Positions 42,789-50,611 of a stretch of DNA of 53,694 nt are shown here, piece after piece. The translations under genes were made by a program, and so were the position numbers. How positions within the stretch are numbered: position 1 is the first letter of the stretch; the number at the start of each line of letters is the position of its first letter. The stretch comes from Opitutia bacterium. GTDB lineage: Bacteria > Verrucomicrobiota > Verrucomicrobiia > Opitutales > Seribacteraceae. The stretch spans positions 1 through 53,694 of the forward strand of contig JABGWZ010000102.1 in assembly GCA_018675995.1 (NCBI GenBank), given 5' to 3'. Under the pieces are notes generated by a model. It searched no databases and was not told the DNA's origin. It saw nothing but the letters and a program-made list of their open reading frames with translations.

Positions 42789-43730
42789 TCAGTACGCAGA
42801 AAGTCCTTCCTGTAAGCGAGCAAGAAAATCATCCACTCTCCAATTTCTTCCAGGAACTTGATATACTATTTGTCTTTTCGAATTCACAATCATTGTACGC
42901 ATGGTGTGATCAAGAGGCTGGTTTTTTTCACTCTGCCTAAGTATGCCAAATTGTCGGGTTAAGTCATCGATAACTGACTTATCTGCGGTACAGACCTTAA
43001 AGTTCTCCTCTTTCAGGTCATATCCTAATGAGTAAGACTTTAAAACTCCTGGAGAATCAAAATCTGGATCAAGCGTAATCGATAAAAAGCGGATGTGTGG
43101 GATCTTTGTTTTATAAGCCAAATCCTGCAGTTTTTTCATTTTCATTGTCGATGCAGGACACATTTCAGCAACGGAACATCGAGAAAATACAAAGTTCATT
43201 ACTGTAACTGAACCATCAAAATAATCTGTAGTAACTACCTCTCCATTCTGGTCGTAAAGAGCAAATGGAGGCAGATTATCCCCAATCGTTCGAATCATGG
43301 ATTCCCCCATTGACAAAGTGTCTCTACGGAGAAGACGGTTAATATTATTAACCCTAATTCTTTCTGCCGGATCATCCGGCCAAATATTGTGCAAAAGAAA
43401 AGTTTTTCCTAACAATGGAGAAAAGGATTCCTGTAAGTTACCCCTAAACACACTCTTATTTCCTAAGAGAGTAAGATCACCAGGCTGTACTTGAAATTTC
43501 ATTTTACTTCCAATTCGTCCGGGGAGTTTTTCTGCTAACTCGTTGCTTCTGGCTAGTAGTTCAATTTGAGCCGTGCTGTTATTGGAGTCCAATAAAATGA
43601 CCTTTCCCCTGATATTGCTTCCAGTTAAATTTACATTTTTTTTGCCAATCTCGCTGTCAGCGCATGAGGTTAGCAAAATAAGGAAACCAAATAAAAACCG
43701 AAACCTGAAAACTAAAAGCCATGAATACAT
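42789..43730 (-). CDS. Sco1/SenC family copper chaperone lipoprotein
   Basis: This 313-residue protein has a lipoprotein signal ending LLTSC. Residues about 40-115 form a small beta domain (GKVILLDSNNSTAQIELL, then MKFQVQPGDLTLL) resembling the CusF-like domain often found before Sco in this group, but the usual Met/His metal ligands look missing. The Sco thioredoxin domain follows (about 150-313): FSRCSVAEMCPASTMK, LSITLDPDFDSPGVLKSY and the copper-ligand His in QPLDHTMRTMIVN. The two cysteines are separated by five residues (CxxxxxC), not three as in classical CxxxC. It should deliver copper to the CuA site of subunit II. It is divergent from ctaB. Confidence 0.9.
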   Translation of the reverse strand: MYSWLLVFRFRFLFGFLILLTSCADSEIGKKNVNLTGSNIRGKVILLDSNNSTAQIELLARSNELAEKLPGRIGSKMKFQVQPGDLTLLGNKSVFRGNLQESFSPLLGKTFLLHNIWPDDPAERIRVNNINRLLRRDTLSMGESMIRTIGDNLPPFALYDQNGEVVTTDYFDGSVTVMNFVFSRCSVAEMCPASTMKMKKLQDLAYKTKIPHIRFLSITLDPDFDSPGVLKSYSLGYDLKEENFKVCTADKSVIDDLTRQFGILRQSEKNQPLDHTMRTMIVNSKRQIVYQVPGRNWRVDDFLARLQEGLSAY

Positions 43731-43757
43731 ACATGAAATTACTTAAACATGGTTGTA

Positions 43758-43791
43758 GCTTAGGCAATTCCAAAGGGAATTTAATCTAAGC
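43758..43791. promoter_or_regulatory. Nested palindrome in the sco/ctaB divergent region
   Basis: GCTTAG (43758-43763), AATTCC (43766-43771), GGAATT (43776-43781) and CTAAGC (43786-43791) form two nested 6-bp perfect stems with a 4-base loop and small internal bulges. The next bases are ATTTTTC. It sits in the 283-bp region between the Sco gene and ctaB, close to the sco start. It could be an operator for both units or an attenuator-like hairpin. No other clear signal was found in 43731-44013. Confidence 0.45.
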
Positions 43792-44013
43792 ATTTTTCAA
43801 AACTTCAGGCTGATTGGAAAGGTTTGTATCATTAAATCGCCAATTCATTTTTCGTCTACAGAATTACCAAATTTAATTTTACTTAACAAAATATCTGTTA
43901 AGGTGTCTGTAGAGATGTATTAGATAAACTAACGATCAATATTTTTAAAGTTATACCCTTGCTTGTCTCTGCTGAAAATATAGATTTATAGTTTACAAAT
44001 AACCCCTTATTTT

Positions 44014-44946
44014 GTGAATAGCATTAAAGACATTTCTGCCAAGACTGACGCCTCGCACATCGAAAGCCCGTCAACTCTTTCTGTGCATGGTCTTTGGGAA
44101 CTGACAAAACCGCGCCTTAGCATGCTTTCTGTATTTACTGCATCCCTTGGTTATTTGGTTCATTATCCGCTCAACCCTGATTTAATTGTCTTTTGTGCAC
44201 TAACTATCGGTACTGCTCTTGCAGCCGGTGGTGCTGCTGCATTAAACCAATGGATGGAGAAAGATGAAGATCTACTCATGCCAAGAACTGCGAATCGACC
44301 TATTCCAGCCAAACTGGTCGAACCTGAGTTTGCTCTCGTTTTTGGAGTTATCCTATCTTCCATCGGCCTTGCTATTCTTTGGATTGGCACAAATCCATGG
44401 GCCTGCGCACTTACTTTACTCACTTTAGTTGTTTATTTGCTTTTCTACACTCCCCTCAAAAAGAAATCACCTTACGCAACAGAAGTTGGTGCTATTTCTG
44501 GTGCCCTCCCACCCCTTATCGGTTGGGTTGCAGCATCTGGTGAACCTTCCACTTACGGTTGGATTTTATTCGGTATCCTCTTCACATGGCAATTACCCCA
44601 TTTCATGGCAATTGCTTGGAATTTTCGTCAAGACTATCAGACCGGCGGGTTCAAATTACAGGATCTAGGAAATCCTAACGGCTTTCACTTGGCCCGTAAA
44701 AGTTTAATATACACTATTTTACTTACTGGATTTGTTTTTTCCCCATACTTTATCCAATCAAGTCAGCCCCAACCAGGTGTTCTTTATTTTGTTTCTGCTT
44801 GCTTATTGTCATTATACATTCTTATCCCGGCTACCAATTTTTTATTATCAAACAATCGGGATAAATCAGCCAGGAAGCTGTTTTTCGTAACTATCATATA
44901 TTTGCCACTTTTACTCGCCATACTCGTCATTGATCGTTTTCTTTGA
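44014..44946 (+). CDS. ctaB: Protoheme IX farnesyltransferase (heme O synthase)
   Basis: This 310-residue UbiA-type membrane enzyme attaches farnesyl to heme b, giving heme O, the precursor of heme a of the oxidase encoded next. It starts at GTG. The first Asp motif region is AAALNQWMEKDEDLLMPRTANRP (N-x-x-x-D-x-x-x-D spacing), then VYLLFYTPLKKKSPYATEVG and the second DxxxD-like QDYQTGGFKLQD. About eight hydrophobic segments are predicted. It leads the oxidase operon (13 bp before coxB). Heme A synthase is not in the window. Confidence 0.96.
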   Translation: MNSIKDISAKTDASHIESPSTLSVHGLWELTKPRLSMLSVFTASLGYLVHYPLNPDLIVFCALTIGTALAAGGAAALNQWMEKDEDLLMPRTANRPIPAKLVEPEFALVFGVILSSIGLAILWIGTNPWACALTLLTLVVYLLFYTPLKKKSPYATEVGAISGALPPLIGWVAASGEPSTYGWILFGILFTWQLPHFMAIAWNFRQDYQTGGFKLQDLGNPNGFHLARKSLIYTILLTGFVFSPYFIQSSQPQPGVLYFVSACLLSLYILIPATNFLLSNNRDKSARKLFFVTIIYLPLLLAILVIDRFL

Positions 44947-44959
44947 TATTTCTTGAACT

Positions 44960-46378
44960 ATGAAAAAATTGCTAACTAAAATATTTAGCCTATCTGTCAA
45001 AATACTCCCTGTACTTCTCATTGCAGTGAGTGGTTGCTCACGAATTGACCACAAGCAGTCAGCACTCGACCCAAAAGGCTTGGTATCACAAAACCAATAC
45101 GATATTTTCATGCTTTCGGTTTGGATTACCATATTCCTTTTCTGTGCAGTTGGTGGATGCCTTCTTTATGTCTTGTGGAAGTATCGTGCCAAATCACCTG
45201 AAGAAGCGATGGAAGTACCTGCCCAATCTCATGGTAATTCAAAAGTTGAAATTTCTCTCATACTTGCATCAACTGTCATTCTTGTCATTCTCGCAATACC
45301 TACGCTTCAAGGAGTTGTCTTAATGAATAGACTTCCGGATCCAAATGATTCTCAAGCATTGGAAAAATATGACCTCAATAAAAGTGCCATTGAAGATGCA
45401 ATTACTGTAAATGTCACTGGTAAACGTTTTTTTTGGGTTTTCGAATATCCTCAGTTTGGAATTGTCACAGCAAACGAGCTTGTTTTTCCTGCATCCAAGG
45501 CAGTTAGAGTTAACCTTCGAACTGAGGATGTTATTCACAGTTTTTGGTTACCTAAACTAGCCGGAAAAATGGATCTTATGCCTGGCCAAGAAAATTTTTT
45601 ATGGTTTGTCGCCGATCAAAACAAGATTCTGACCAAAAAAGATTCTGAAGGTAAAACAATCAAAGTTTCATTAAATGAAGCTATGCCTTCGGTCTATGAC
45701 GGCCAAATGAGAGAGAGAATTTTTGCGAAACAAAAATTCACGGATGAATTTGAAGCAGTTGGCGGCTTGTTCTACGGTCAATGTGCTGAGTACTGCGGAA
45801 ATTCACACGCTTACATGTCTTTTCGTGCTCTCGCACAATCCGACGATGATTTTGATTCATGGGTTAAAAGTTTCCAGAACGCTCAAAATCCAAACAAACA
45901 ACCTTCCGAGTACAACCCCGAAAAAGAATATTCGAAAGGCAGTGTGGTATCATTCCCGGATAATTCACTTGGAGAGTCTAATTCAAGGGAGTACCGAGCT
46001 GCTGTTAAAATAAACAAAGGCCAAGCTCCAAATCTCACCAAAAAAGGTTGGGAAAAAGCCCATTCAGATGATTATGAAATGGGGAAGCAATTATTCGCTT
46101 CTCTCCAGTGCGTTCAGTGCCACGCTATCAACCGAACAGGGCTAGGCTCAAAAGGGCCAAACTTAACTTTATTTGGAATTCGAACTTCCCTTGCTGCAGG
46201 GTGGATGAGAAATGATGAAGAAAACCTTTCTCAATGGCTTAAAAATTCAAACGAAGTTAAATTCGGTAATCTTATGTGGAATGGCGAAGGAGTTGATGAT
46301 GATCACCCTCTACGTAATCTCGAAGATGACGATGTTAAAGTAAATCAATTAGTTGCCTATCTTTTAGGCCTTAAATAA
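44960..46378 (+). CDS. coxB: Cytochrome c oxidase subunit II with CBM5/12-like insert and cyt c domain
   Basis: This 472-residue lipoprotein (signal ending VSGCS) has two transmembrane helices and a periplasmic CuA domain with DVIHSFWLPKLAGKMDLMPG and GGLFYGQCAEYCGNSHAYM. A C-terminal class I cytochrome c domain has CVQCH at 384-388, in LQCVQCHAINRTGLGSKGPN. Between the CuA domain and the cytochrome, residues about 318-366 form an extra module: YNPEKEYSKGSVVSF, EYRAAVKINKGQAPN and GWEKA. Its aromatic/Gly pattern looks like CBM5/12. The cytochrome domain marks a caa3-type oxidase fed by an internal heme. It is followed by coxA after 41 bp. Confidence 0.94.
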   Translation: MKKLLTKIFSLSVKILPVLLIAVSGCSRIDHKQSALDPKGLVSQNQYDIFMLSVWITIFLFCAVGGCLLYVLWKYRAKSPEEAMEVPAQSHGNSKVEISLILASTVILVILAIPTLQGVVLMNRLPDPNDSQALEKYDLNKSAIEDAITVNVTGKRFFWVFEYPQFGIVTANELVFPASKAVRVNLRTEDVIHSFWLPKLAGKMDLMPGQENFLWFVADQNKILTKKDSEGKTIKVSLNEAMPSVYDGQMRERIFAKQKFTDEFEAVGGLFYGQCAEYCGNSHAYMSFRALAQSDDDFDSWVKSFQNAQNPNKQPSEYNPEKEYSKGSVVSFPDNSLGESNSREYRAAVKINKGQAPNLTKKGWEKAHSDDYEMGKQLFASLQCVQCHAINRTGLGSKGPNLTLFGIRTSLAAGWMRNDEENLSQWLKNSNEVKFGNLMWNGEGVDDDHPLRNLEDDDVKVNQLVAYLLGLK

Positions 46379-46419
46379 AACTATACTCAACGACCAGTTC
46401 AATTTAACCAAGAAACACC

Positions 46420-48366
46420 ATGGCAACTGAATCAATCAAATATGTTACCCCTGACTCTGATACCAAGATAGAAACAAAAGCTTTCCCCCGTCCCGGTCAG
46501 CACACAAAAGGAATTGTAAATTGGTTAACCACCATCGACCACAAGAAAATTGGTATTATGTATGGAGTAGCCGCTTTATTTTTCCTCATAATTGGGGGAA
46601 TCGAAGCACTTCTTATTCGTTCTCAACTTTGGGATCATAATATGGATGTGCTTACTAACCGGCAGTACAATCAAATGTTCACTATGCATGGAACCACTAT
46701 GGTCTTCCTTGTTATCATGCCTTTGAGTGCAGCGTTTTTTAATTTTATTATGCCCCTGCAAATCGGTGCTAGAGATGTGGCGTTCCCTCGGATGAACACA
46801 CTTAGTCTTTGGTGCTTTATCGCAGGTGGTATCACCCTTAACCTAAGTTGGTTTTTCACTGGTGGCTCGCCCGCAATTGGTTGGTTTGGTTATGCCCCTC
46901 TAACGGACACGCGTTTTGCAGAAGTACTTGGAGATATGGGGCCCGACTTTTGGATTTTCTCACTTCAAATATTAGGTCTAGCATCCCTACTTGCATCGTT
47001 TAACTTCATCACAACGATCATTAACATGCGTGCTCCAGGAATGACTATGATGAGGTTGCCTGTATTCACCTGGATGACCCTCATAGTCAGTTTTCTTATC
47101 ATTCTTGCCTTCCCAGCAATTACTATTGCCTTGGTAGAACTAATGTTTGATAGGACTTATGGGACCAATTTTTATGACTTTCTTGAAGGTGGTAAACCCC
47201 ACCTTTGGCAGCACCTTTTTTGGATTTTCGGTCATCCAGAGGTTTACATTCTTATCCTACCAGCTATGGGTATTGTTTCAGAAATCATTCCCGTATTTTC
47301 TCGCAAGCCTCTATTTGGTTATGGCTTAATTATTTTTTCAGGGGCGATTATCGGCTTCATGGGGTTTGCAGTTTGGAGCCATCATATGTTCACCACCGGA
47401 ATGGGAATTGTAGCCACATCAGCTTTTTCGATCCTCACTATGCTTATTGCTATACCAACCGGAATTAAAATCTTTAATTGGATCGGCACCATGTGGGGAG
47501 GTCGTATCCGCTTTGAAACTCCGATGCTCTTTGCACTTGGTTTTATAACTATGTTTATGGTCGGAGGATTCACGGGAATAATGCACTCATCCGTTCCTAT
47601 TGATGCACAACATCAGGATTCCTACTTTGTAGTAGCCCACTTTCATTATGTTCTAATTGGGGGTGCCCTTTTTGGACTCTTTGCAGGGTTTTATTTTTGG
47701 CTTCCCAAACTTTCAGGCAAGATGCTAAACGAAAAACTTGGGAAATTTGTTTTCACTCTTATGTTCATCGGATTCAATCTTACCTTCTTTCCCATGCATT
47801 ACTTAGGAATGATAGGCCAACCCCGTAGGACACATAGCTACAATGAGGGTCACGGCTTTGAGACATGGAATCAAATTGCAACTATCGGGGCCTTTATTCT
47901 CGGAGTGGGAATTGCGATTGGGGTTTACCAGTTTGTAACTGCAGCGTTTAACAAAAAACTAAAGCCTGCCGGAAAAAACCCGTGGGATGCCAGAACATTG
48001 GAATGGACCCTTTCCTCTCCGGTTAAAGAGTACAACTTTGCACGCACACCAATCATTAAATCCCGAGATCAAGCATGGGAAAACAATTACGGTCCTAAGG
48101 AAAATCATTCGGATAAAGAACCACTTGATGATCATGGAGTACACATGCCTGACAGATCATGGTACCCACTCGTGACTGCACTCGGTATATTTGGATTGGT
48201 TTTGGGTATGCTCTTCCATCAATCCGTCGATCTTAATACAGGAGAGATTATAAGAGACTACACATACGCCATTGCTGGTGGAGTCGTTGCAATTATTGGA
48301 ATAATTATGTGGTCCATTGAAGGACCAGCCGGTTACCACCTCTTTCCTAAAGAATCTGAAGAATAA
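46420..48366 (+). CDS. coxA: Cytochrome c oxidase subunit I
   Basis: This 648-residue catalytic subunit holds heme a and the heme a3-CuB centre. Signatures are readable: the low-spin heme His region YNQMFTMHGTTMVFLV, the CuB/D-channel segment LFWIFGHPEVYILILPAMG (Glu of the A1 type, cross-linked Tyr), HHMFTTGMG, and VVAHFHYVLIGGALFG for heme a3. A C-terminal extension (after about residue 530) includes a His-rich linker and two further transmembrane segments (WYPLVTALGIFGLVLGMLF, TYAIAGGVVAIIGIIMWSIE), as in long caa3-type subunits. No ribosome-binding site is seen upstream of the ATG. Confidence 0.98.
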   Translation: MATESIKYVTPDSDTKIETKAFPRPGQHTKGIVNWLTTIDHKKIGIMYGVAALFFLIIGGIEALLIRSQLWDHNMDVLTNRQYNQMFTMHGTTMVFLVIMPLSAAFFNFIMPLQIGARDVAFPRMNTLSLWCFIAGGITLNLSWFFTGGSPAIGWFGYAPLTDTRFAEVLGDMGPDFWIFSLQILGLASLLASFNFITTIINMRAPGMTMMRLPVFTWMTLIVSFLIILAFPAITIALVELMFDRTYGTNFYDFLEGGKPHLWQHLFWIFGHPEVYILILPAMGIVSEIIPVFSRKPLFGYGLIIFSGAIIGFMGFAVWSHHMFTTGMGIVATSAFSILTMLIAIPTGIKIFNWIGTMWGGRIRFETPMLFALGFITMFMVGGFTGIMHSSVPIDAQHQDSYFVVAHFHYVLIGGALFGLFAGFYFWLPKLSGKMLNEKLGKFVFTLMFIGFNLTFFPMHYLGMIGQPRRTHSYNEGHGFETWNQIATIGAFILGVGIAIGVYQFVTAAFNKKLKPAGKNPWDARTLEWTLSSPVKEYNFARTPIIKSRDQAWENNYGPKENHSDKEPLDDHGVHMPDRSWYPLVTALGIFGLVLGMLFHQSVDLNTGEIIRDYTYAIAGGVVAIIGIIMWSIEGPAGYHLFPKESEE

Positions 48367-48402
48367 AATTAACACCTCCTTTCCAATTATTTTCGATTTA
48401 TT

Positions 48403-49050
48403 ATGAGTGAAGCATCTGCACACGCCCTTGATCACCACGAACCGGTAACCAGTACTGGGATTCATAACAAAAAAGTTCTTATGTGGGCTTTCCTTGGATC
48501 CGATTGCATGTTTTTTGGTACCCTTATCTCAACGCACTTAATTTACAGGAAGATTTCTGCCACAGTTGGGGGGAATTTTTTGGATATCCGTGATGTTTTT
48601 GATATCGAGCTTACCTCATTCAGTACATTTATCCTGCTTGCAAGTTCGCTATTTATGGCACTTGCCGTTTCTGCCATACATAAAGGCAACCTGACTAGCA
48701 CGAGATGGATGCTTTTTGGTACAATTATTTTTGGGGCAATTTTTCTTGCTTGTCAGGTTTATGAATTTACCCACTTCGTTCACGCTCCGGGTAACGAACT
48801 CACTTTATCCAGTTATAGAGGAGAACCCCATGTATTTGGTTCAACTTTTTATGTCTTAACAGGAACCCATGGCACTCATGTCGCAATTGGAGTGTTTTGG
48901 CTTCTCGGTTGGCTTGCCTATTCCTTCACTGGGAAAATGAGCACTGCTGATGCTATGGATGTAGAATGTTGCGGACTTTATTGGCATTTCGTTGATATTG
49001 TCTGGATCATTATTTTTCCTGTCATTTATTTAATGGAATACGCGTTTTAA
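48403..49050 (+). CDS. coxC: Cytochrome c oxidase subunit III
   Basis: This 215-residue five- or six-helix membrane subunit is typical of the short bacterial form without the first two helices of mitochondrial COX3. Signatures are KVLMWAFLGSDCMFFGTLIS near the start, YVLTGTHGTHVAIGVFWLLG, and CCGLYWHFVDIVWIIIFPVI at the end (Glu/Asp-His-Trp-H pattern). It stabilises subunit I and proton uptake. It begins 36 bp after coxA and precedes subunit IV by 27 bp. Confidence 0.96.
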   Translation: MSEASAHALDHHEPVTSTGIHNKKVLMWAFLGSDCMFFGTLISTHLIYRKISATVGGNFLDIRDVFDIELTSFSTFILLASSLFMALAVSAIHKGNLTSTRWMLFGTIIFGAIFLACQVYEFTHFVHAPGNELTLSSYRGEPHVFGSTFYVLTGTHGTHVAIGVFWLLGWLAYSFTGKMSTADAMDVECCGLYWHFVDIVWIIIFPVIYLMEYAF

Positions 49051-49077
49051 CCCAGACTACACAACAATTATATCATT

Positions 49078-49773
49078 ATGAGCGGACATTCTGAAGACCC
49101 GGTAGCTGAAGAAAGCAAAAGATTTTTTACCTTTTTTAATCTCTCCATGTTGCTGGTTGCTATTACCGGCATTGAAATAGTTATCATTTATGTTCAAACC
49201 TTTGACGGTGCAAGTATCATCGGCGTACTCTTTGCCACATCAATAATCAAATTTGTCGGTGTAATAACTTGGTTTATGCACTTAAGATGGGAGAAAATTT
49301 TAAATACGATCTTATTCCTAATGGGTCTAGTGATTGCAGTCTTTACTTATTTTGCGGTAATTTATATGGCGGATGATCCACCCGTTGTGGAGGAGTTTGT
49401 GGTATCCCCGTTGGAACATGATTGGAAGGCCGATGAAGAGTATCAAAAGGGAGATTATGTGAAGCATAAAAATGTTTTTTATGTTTCCAATATCGAGCAA
49501 AATTCTCCATCTATTGTTCCTGGAGAAAAAGATTCAGCTAACTCTTGGAATAAAGTGGACGGAATTCCCCATCAGTTCACATGGAAAGTCAGTAATGGAG
49601 ATTTAATTGAAATTAACTCGCTTCAACCTGGTAATCCTTTTTTCCATCAATACCATCCATCTGAAATCTATAACATCGAAGGTTCAAAGATTGCTTTGCT
49701 TACTCAAAGTGCTTCTACTGATGACTTCAGGATTAAAGTCCGCTCTGATGCTTTCTGGGTTGAGAATCAATAA
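49078..49773 (+). CDS. Cytochrome c oxidase subunit IV with CBM5/12-like periplasmic extension
   Basis: This 231-residue protein is twice the length of ordinary prokaryotic subunit IV (about 100 residues). Residues 1-100 form three transmembrane helices (FFTFFNLSMLLVAITGIEIV; GVLFATSIIKFVGVITWFMH; TILFLMGLVIAVFTYFAVIY) of the COX4-pro family, with the C-terminus predicted outside. Residues 112-162 are a small module: HDWKADEEYQKGDYVKHKN, VFYVSNIEQNSP and SWNKVDG, a pattern matching CBM5/12-type domains and the insert in subunit II. The last 70 residues (HQFTWKVSNGDLIEINSLQP onward) are not recognised. Length and position between coxC and ctaG support the identity. Confidence 0.87.
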   Translation: MSGHSEDPVAEESKRFFTFFNLSMLLVAITGIEIVIIYVQTFDGASIIGVLFATSIIKFVGVITWFMHLRWEKILNTILFLMGLVIAVFTYFAVIYMADDPPVVEEFVVSPLEHDWKADEEYQKGDYVKHKNVFYVSNIEQNSPSIVPGEKDSANSWNKVDGIPHQFTWKVSNGDLIEINSLQPGNPFFHQYHPSEIYNIEGSKIALLTQSASTDDFRIKVRSDAFWVENQ

Positions 49774-49812
49774 ACCTCATTTCGGTTAACGATTGGCTAC
49801 ATTCATCTGCCG

Positions 49813-50601
49813 TTGAATTCTCCGATCACTCTTAGTCATTGGCATACAGAACCGGCTCTTATAGCGGGGTTATTATTTGTTTGTTGGTGCTACTCCATTA
49901 TTGTTGGACCTTATCGTAAAAGTTTGTCTGCTGGTTTACCTTATTCCCACAAGCATACTTATTGGTTTTATTTAGGAATAATCAGTTTTTACCTGGCGGT
50001 TGGCTCCCCCCTGGATCCATTGGGAGAAAATTTTTTATTTTTCGCCCACATGATTCAACACAACATACTCATGTATGTTAGCCCTTTATTTATTCTTTTA
50101 GGAATTCCATATCAGATTGTAGACGATTACATTGCAAACAAACCATTACTGGAAAGTTTTCTTAAATTTATCTTTCATCCAATAATCGCTGGATTAATGT
50201 TTACCTTAGTTTTTTCTTTTTGGCATATCGGTGCGTTTTATGAAGCTGCAATTAGGGATAAAACACTCCATATGGCAGAGCACTTATCAATGTTTTTTAC
50301 CTCGGTTGCAATGTGGTGGCCAATATGCGGACCATCCAAAAGAATTCCTCCGTCAAGGTATGGTCCCCAAATGCTTTATGTATTAGCAATAATGCTTGGG
50401 CAAACTCCGATATTTGCCATCCTGACCTTCTCTAAAGATGTGCTGTATGATACTTACTTTTACGCGGAACGAATCATTGAATTAACTCCGCTAGAAGACC
50501 AGAAAACAGGGGGAGTTTTAATGAAGCTCGCCAACATGATTGTTTCAGTGAGTGTTCTTTCTTCTATTTTTTACCGTTGGTCTAAAGAACAAAGCAGTTA
50601 A
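49813..50601 (+). CDS. ctaG: CtaG-type (caa3) cytochrome oxidase assembly protein
   Basis: This 262-residue multi-pass membrane protein of the caa3_CtaG family assists assembly of the caa3-type oxidase, probably in CuB insertion. It starts at TTG with MNSPITLSHWHTEPALIAGL. About seven hydrophobic helices contain conserved histidines: FFAHMIQHNILMYVSPLFIL, FSFWHIGAFYEAAIRDKTLH, and MAEHLSMFFTSVAMWWPICG. It ends 10 bp before the convergent pckG gene. It is not homologous to the Cox11-type CtaG of proteobacteria. Confidence 0.93.
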   Translation: MNSPITLSHWHTEPALIAGLLFVCWCYSIIVGPYRKSLSAGLPYSHKHTYWFYLGIISFYLAVGSPLDPLGENFLFFAHMIQHNILMYVSPLFILLGIPYQIVDDYIANKPLLESFLKFIFHPIIAGLMFTLVFSFWHIGAFYEAAIRDKTLHMAEHLSMFFTSVAMWWPICGPSKRIPPSRYGPQMLYVLAIMLGQTPIFAILTFSKDVLYDTYFYAERIIELTPLEDQKTGGVLMKLANMIVSVSVLSSIFYRWSKEQSS

Positions 50602-50611
50602 GTACAAAAAG

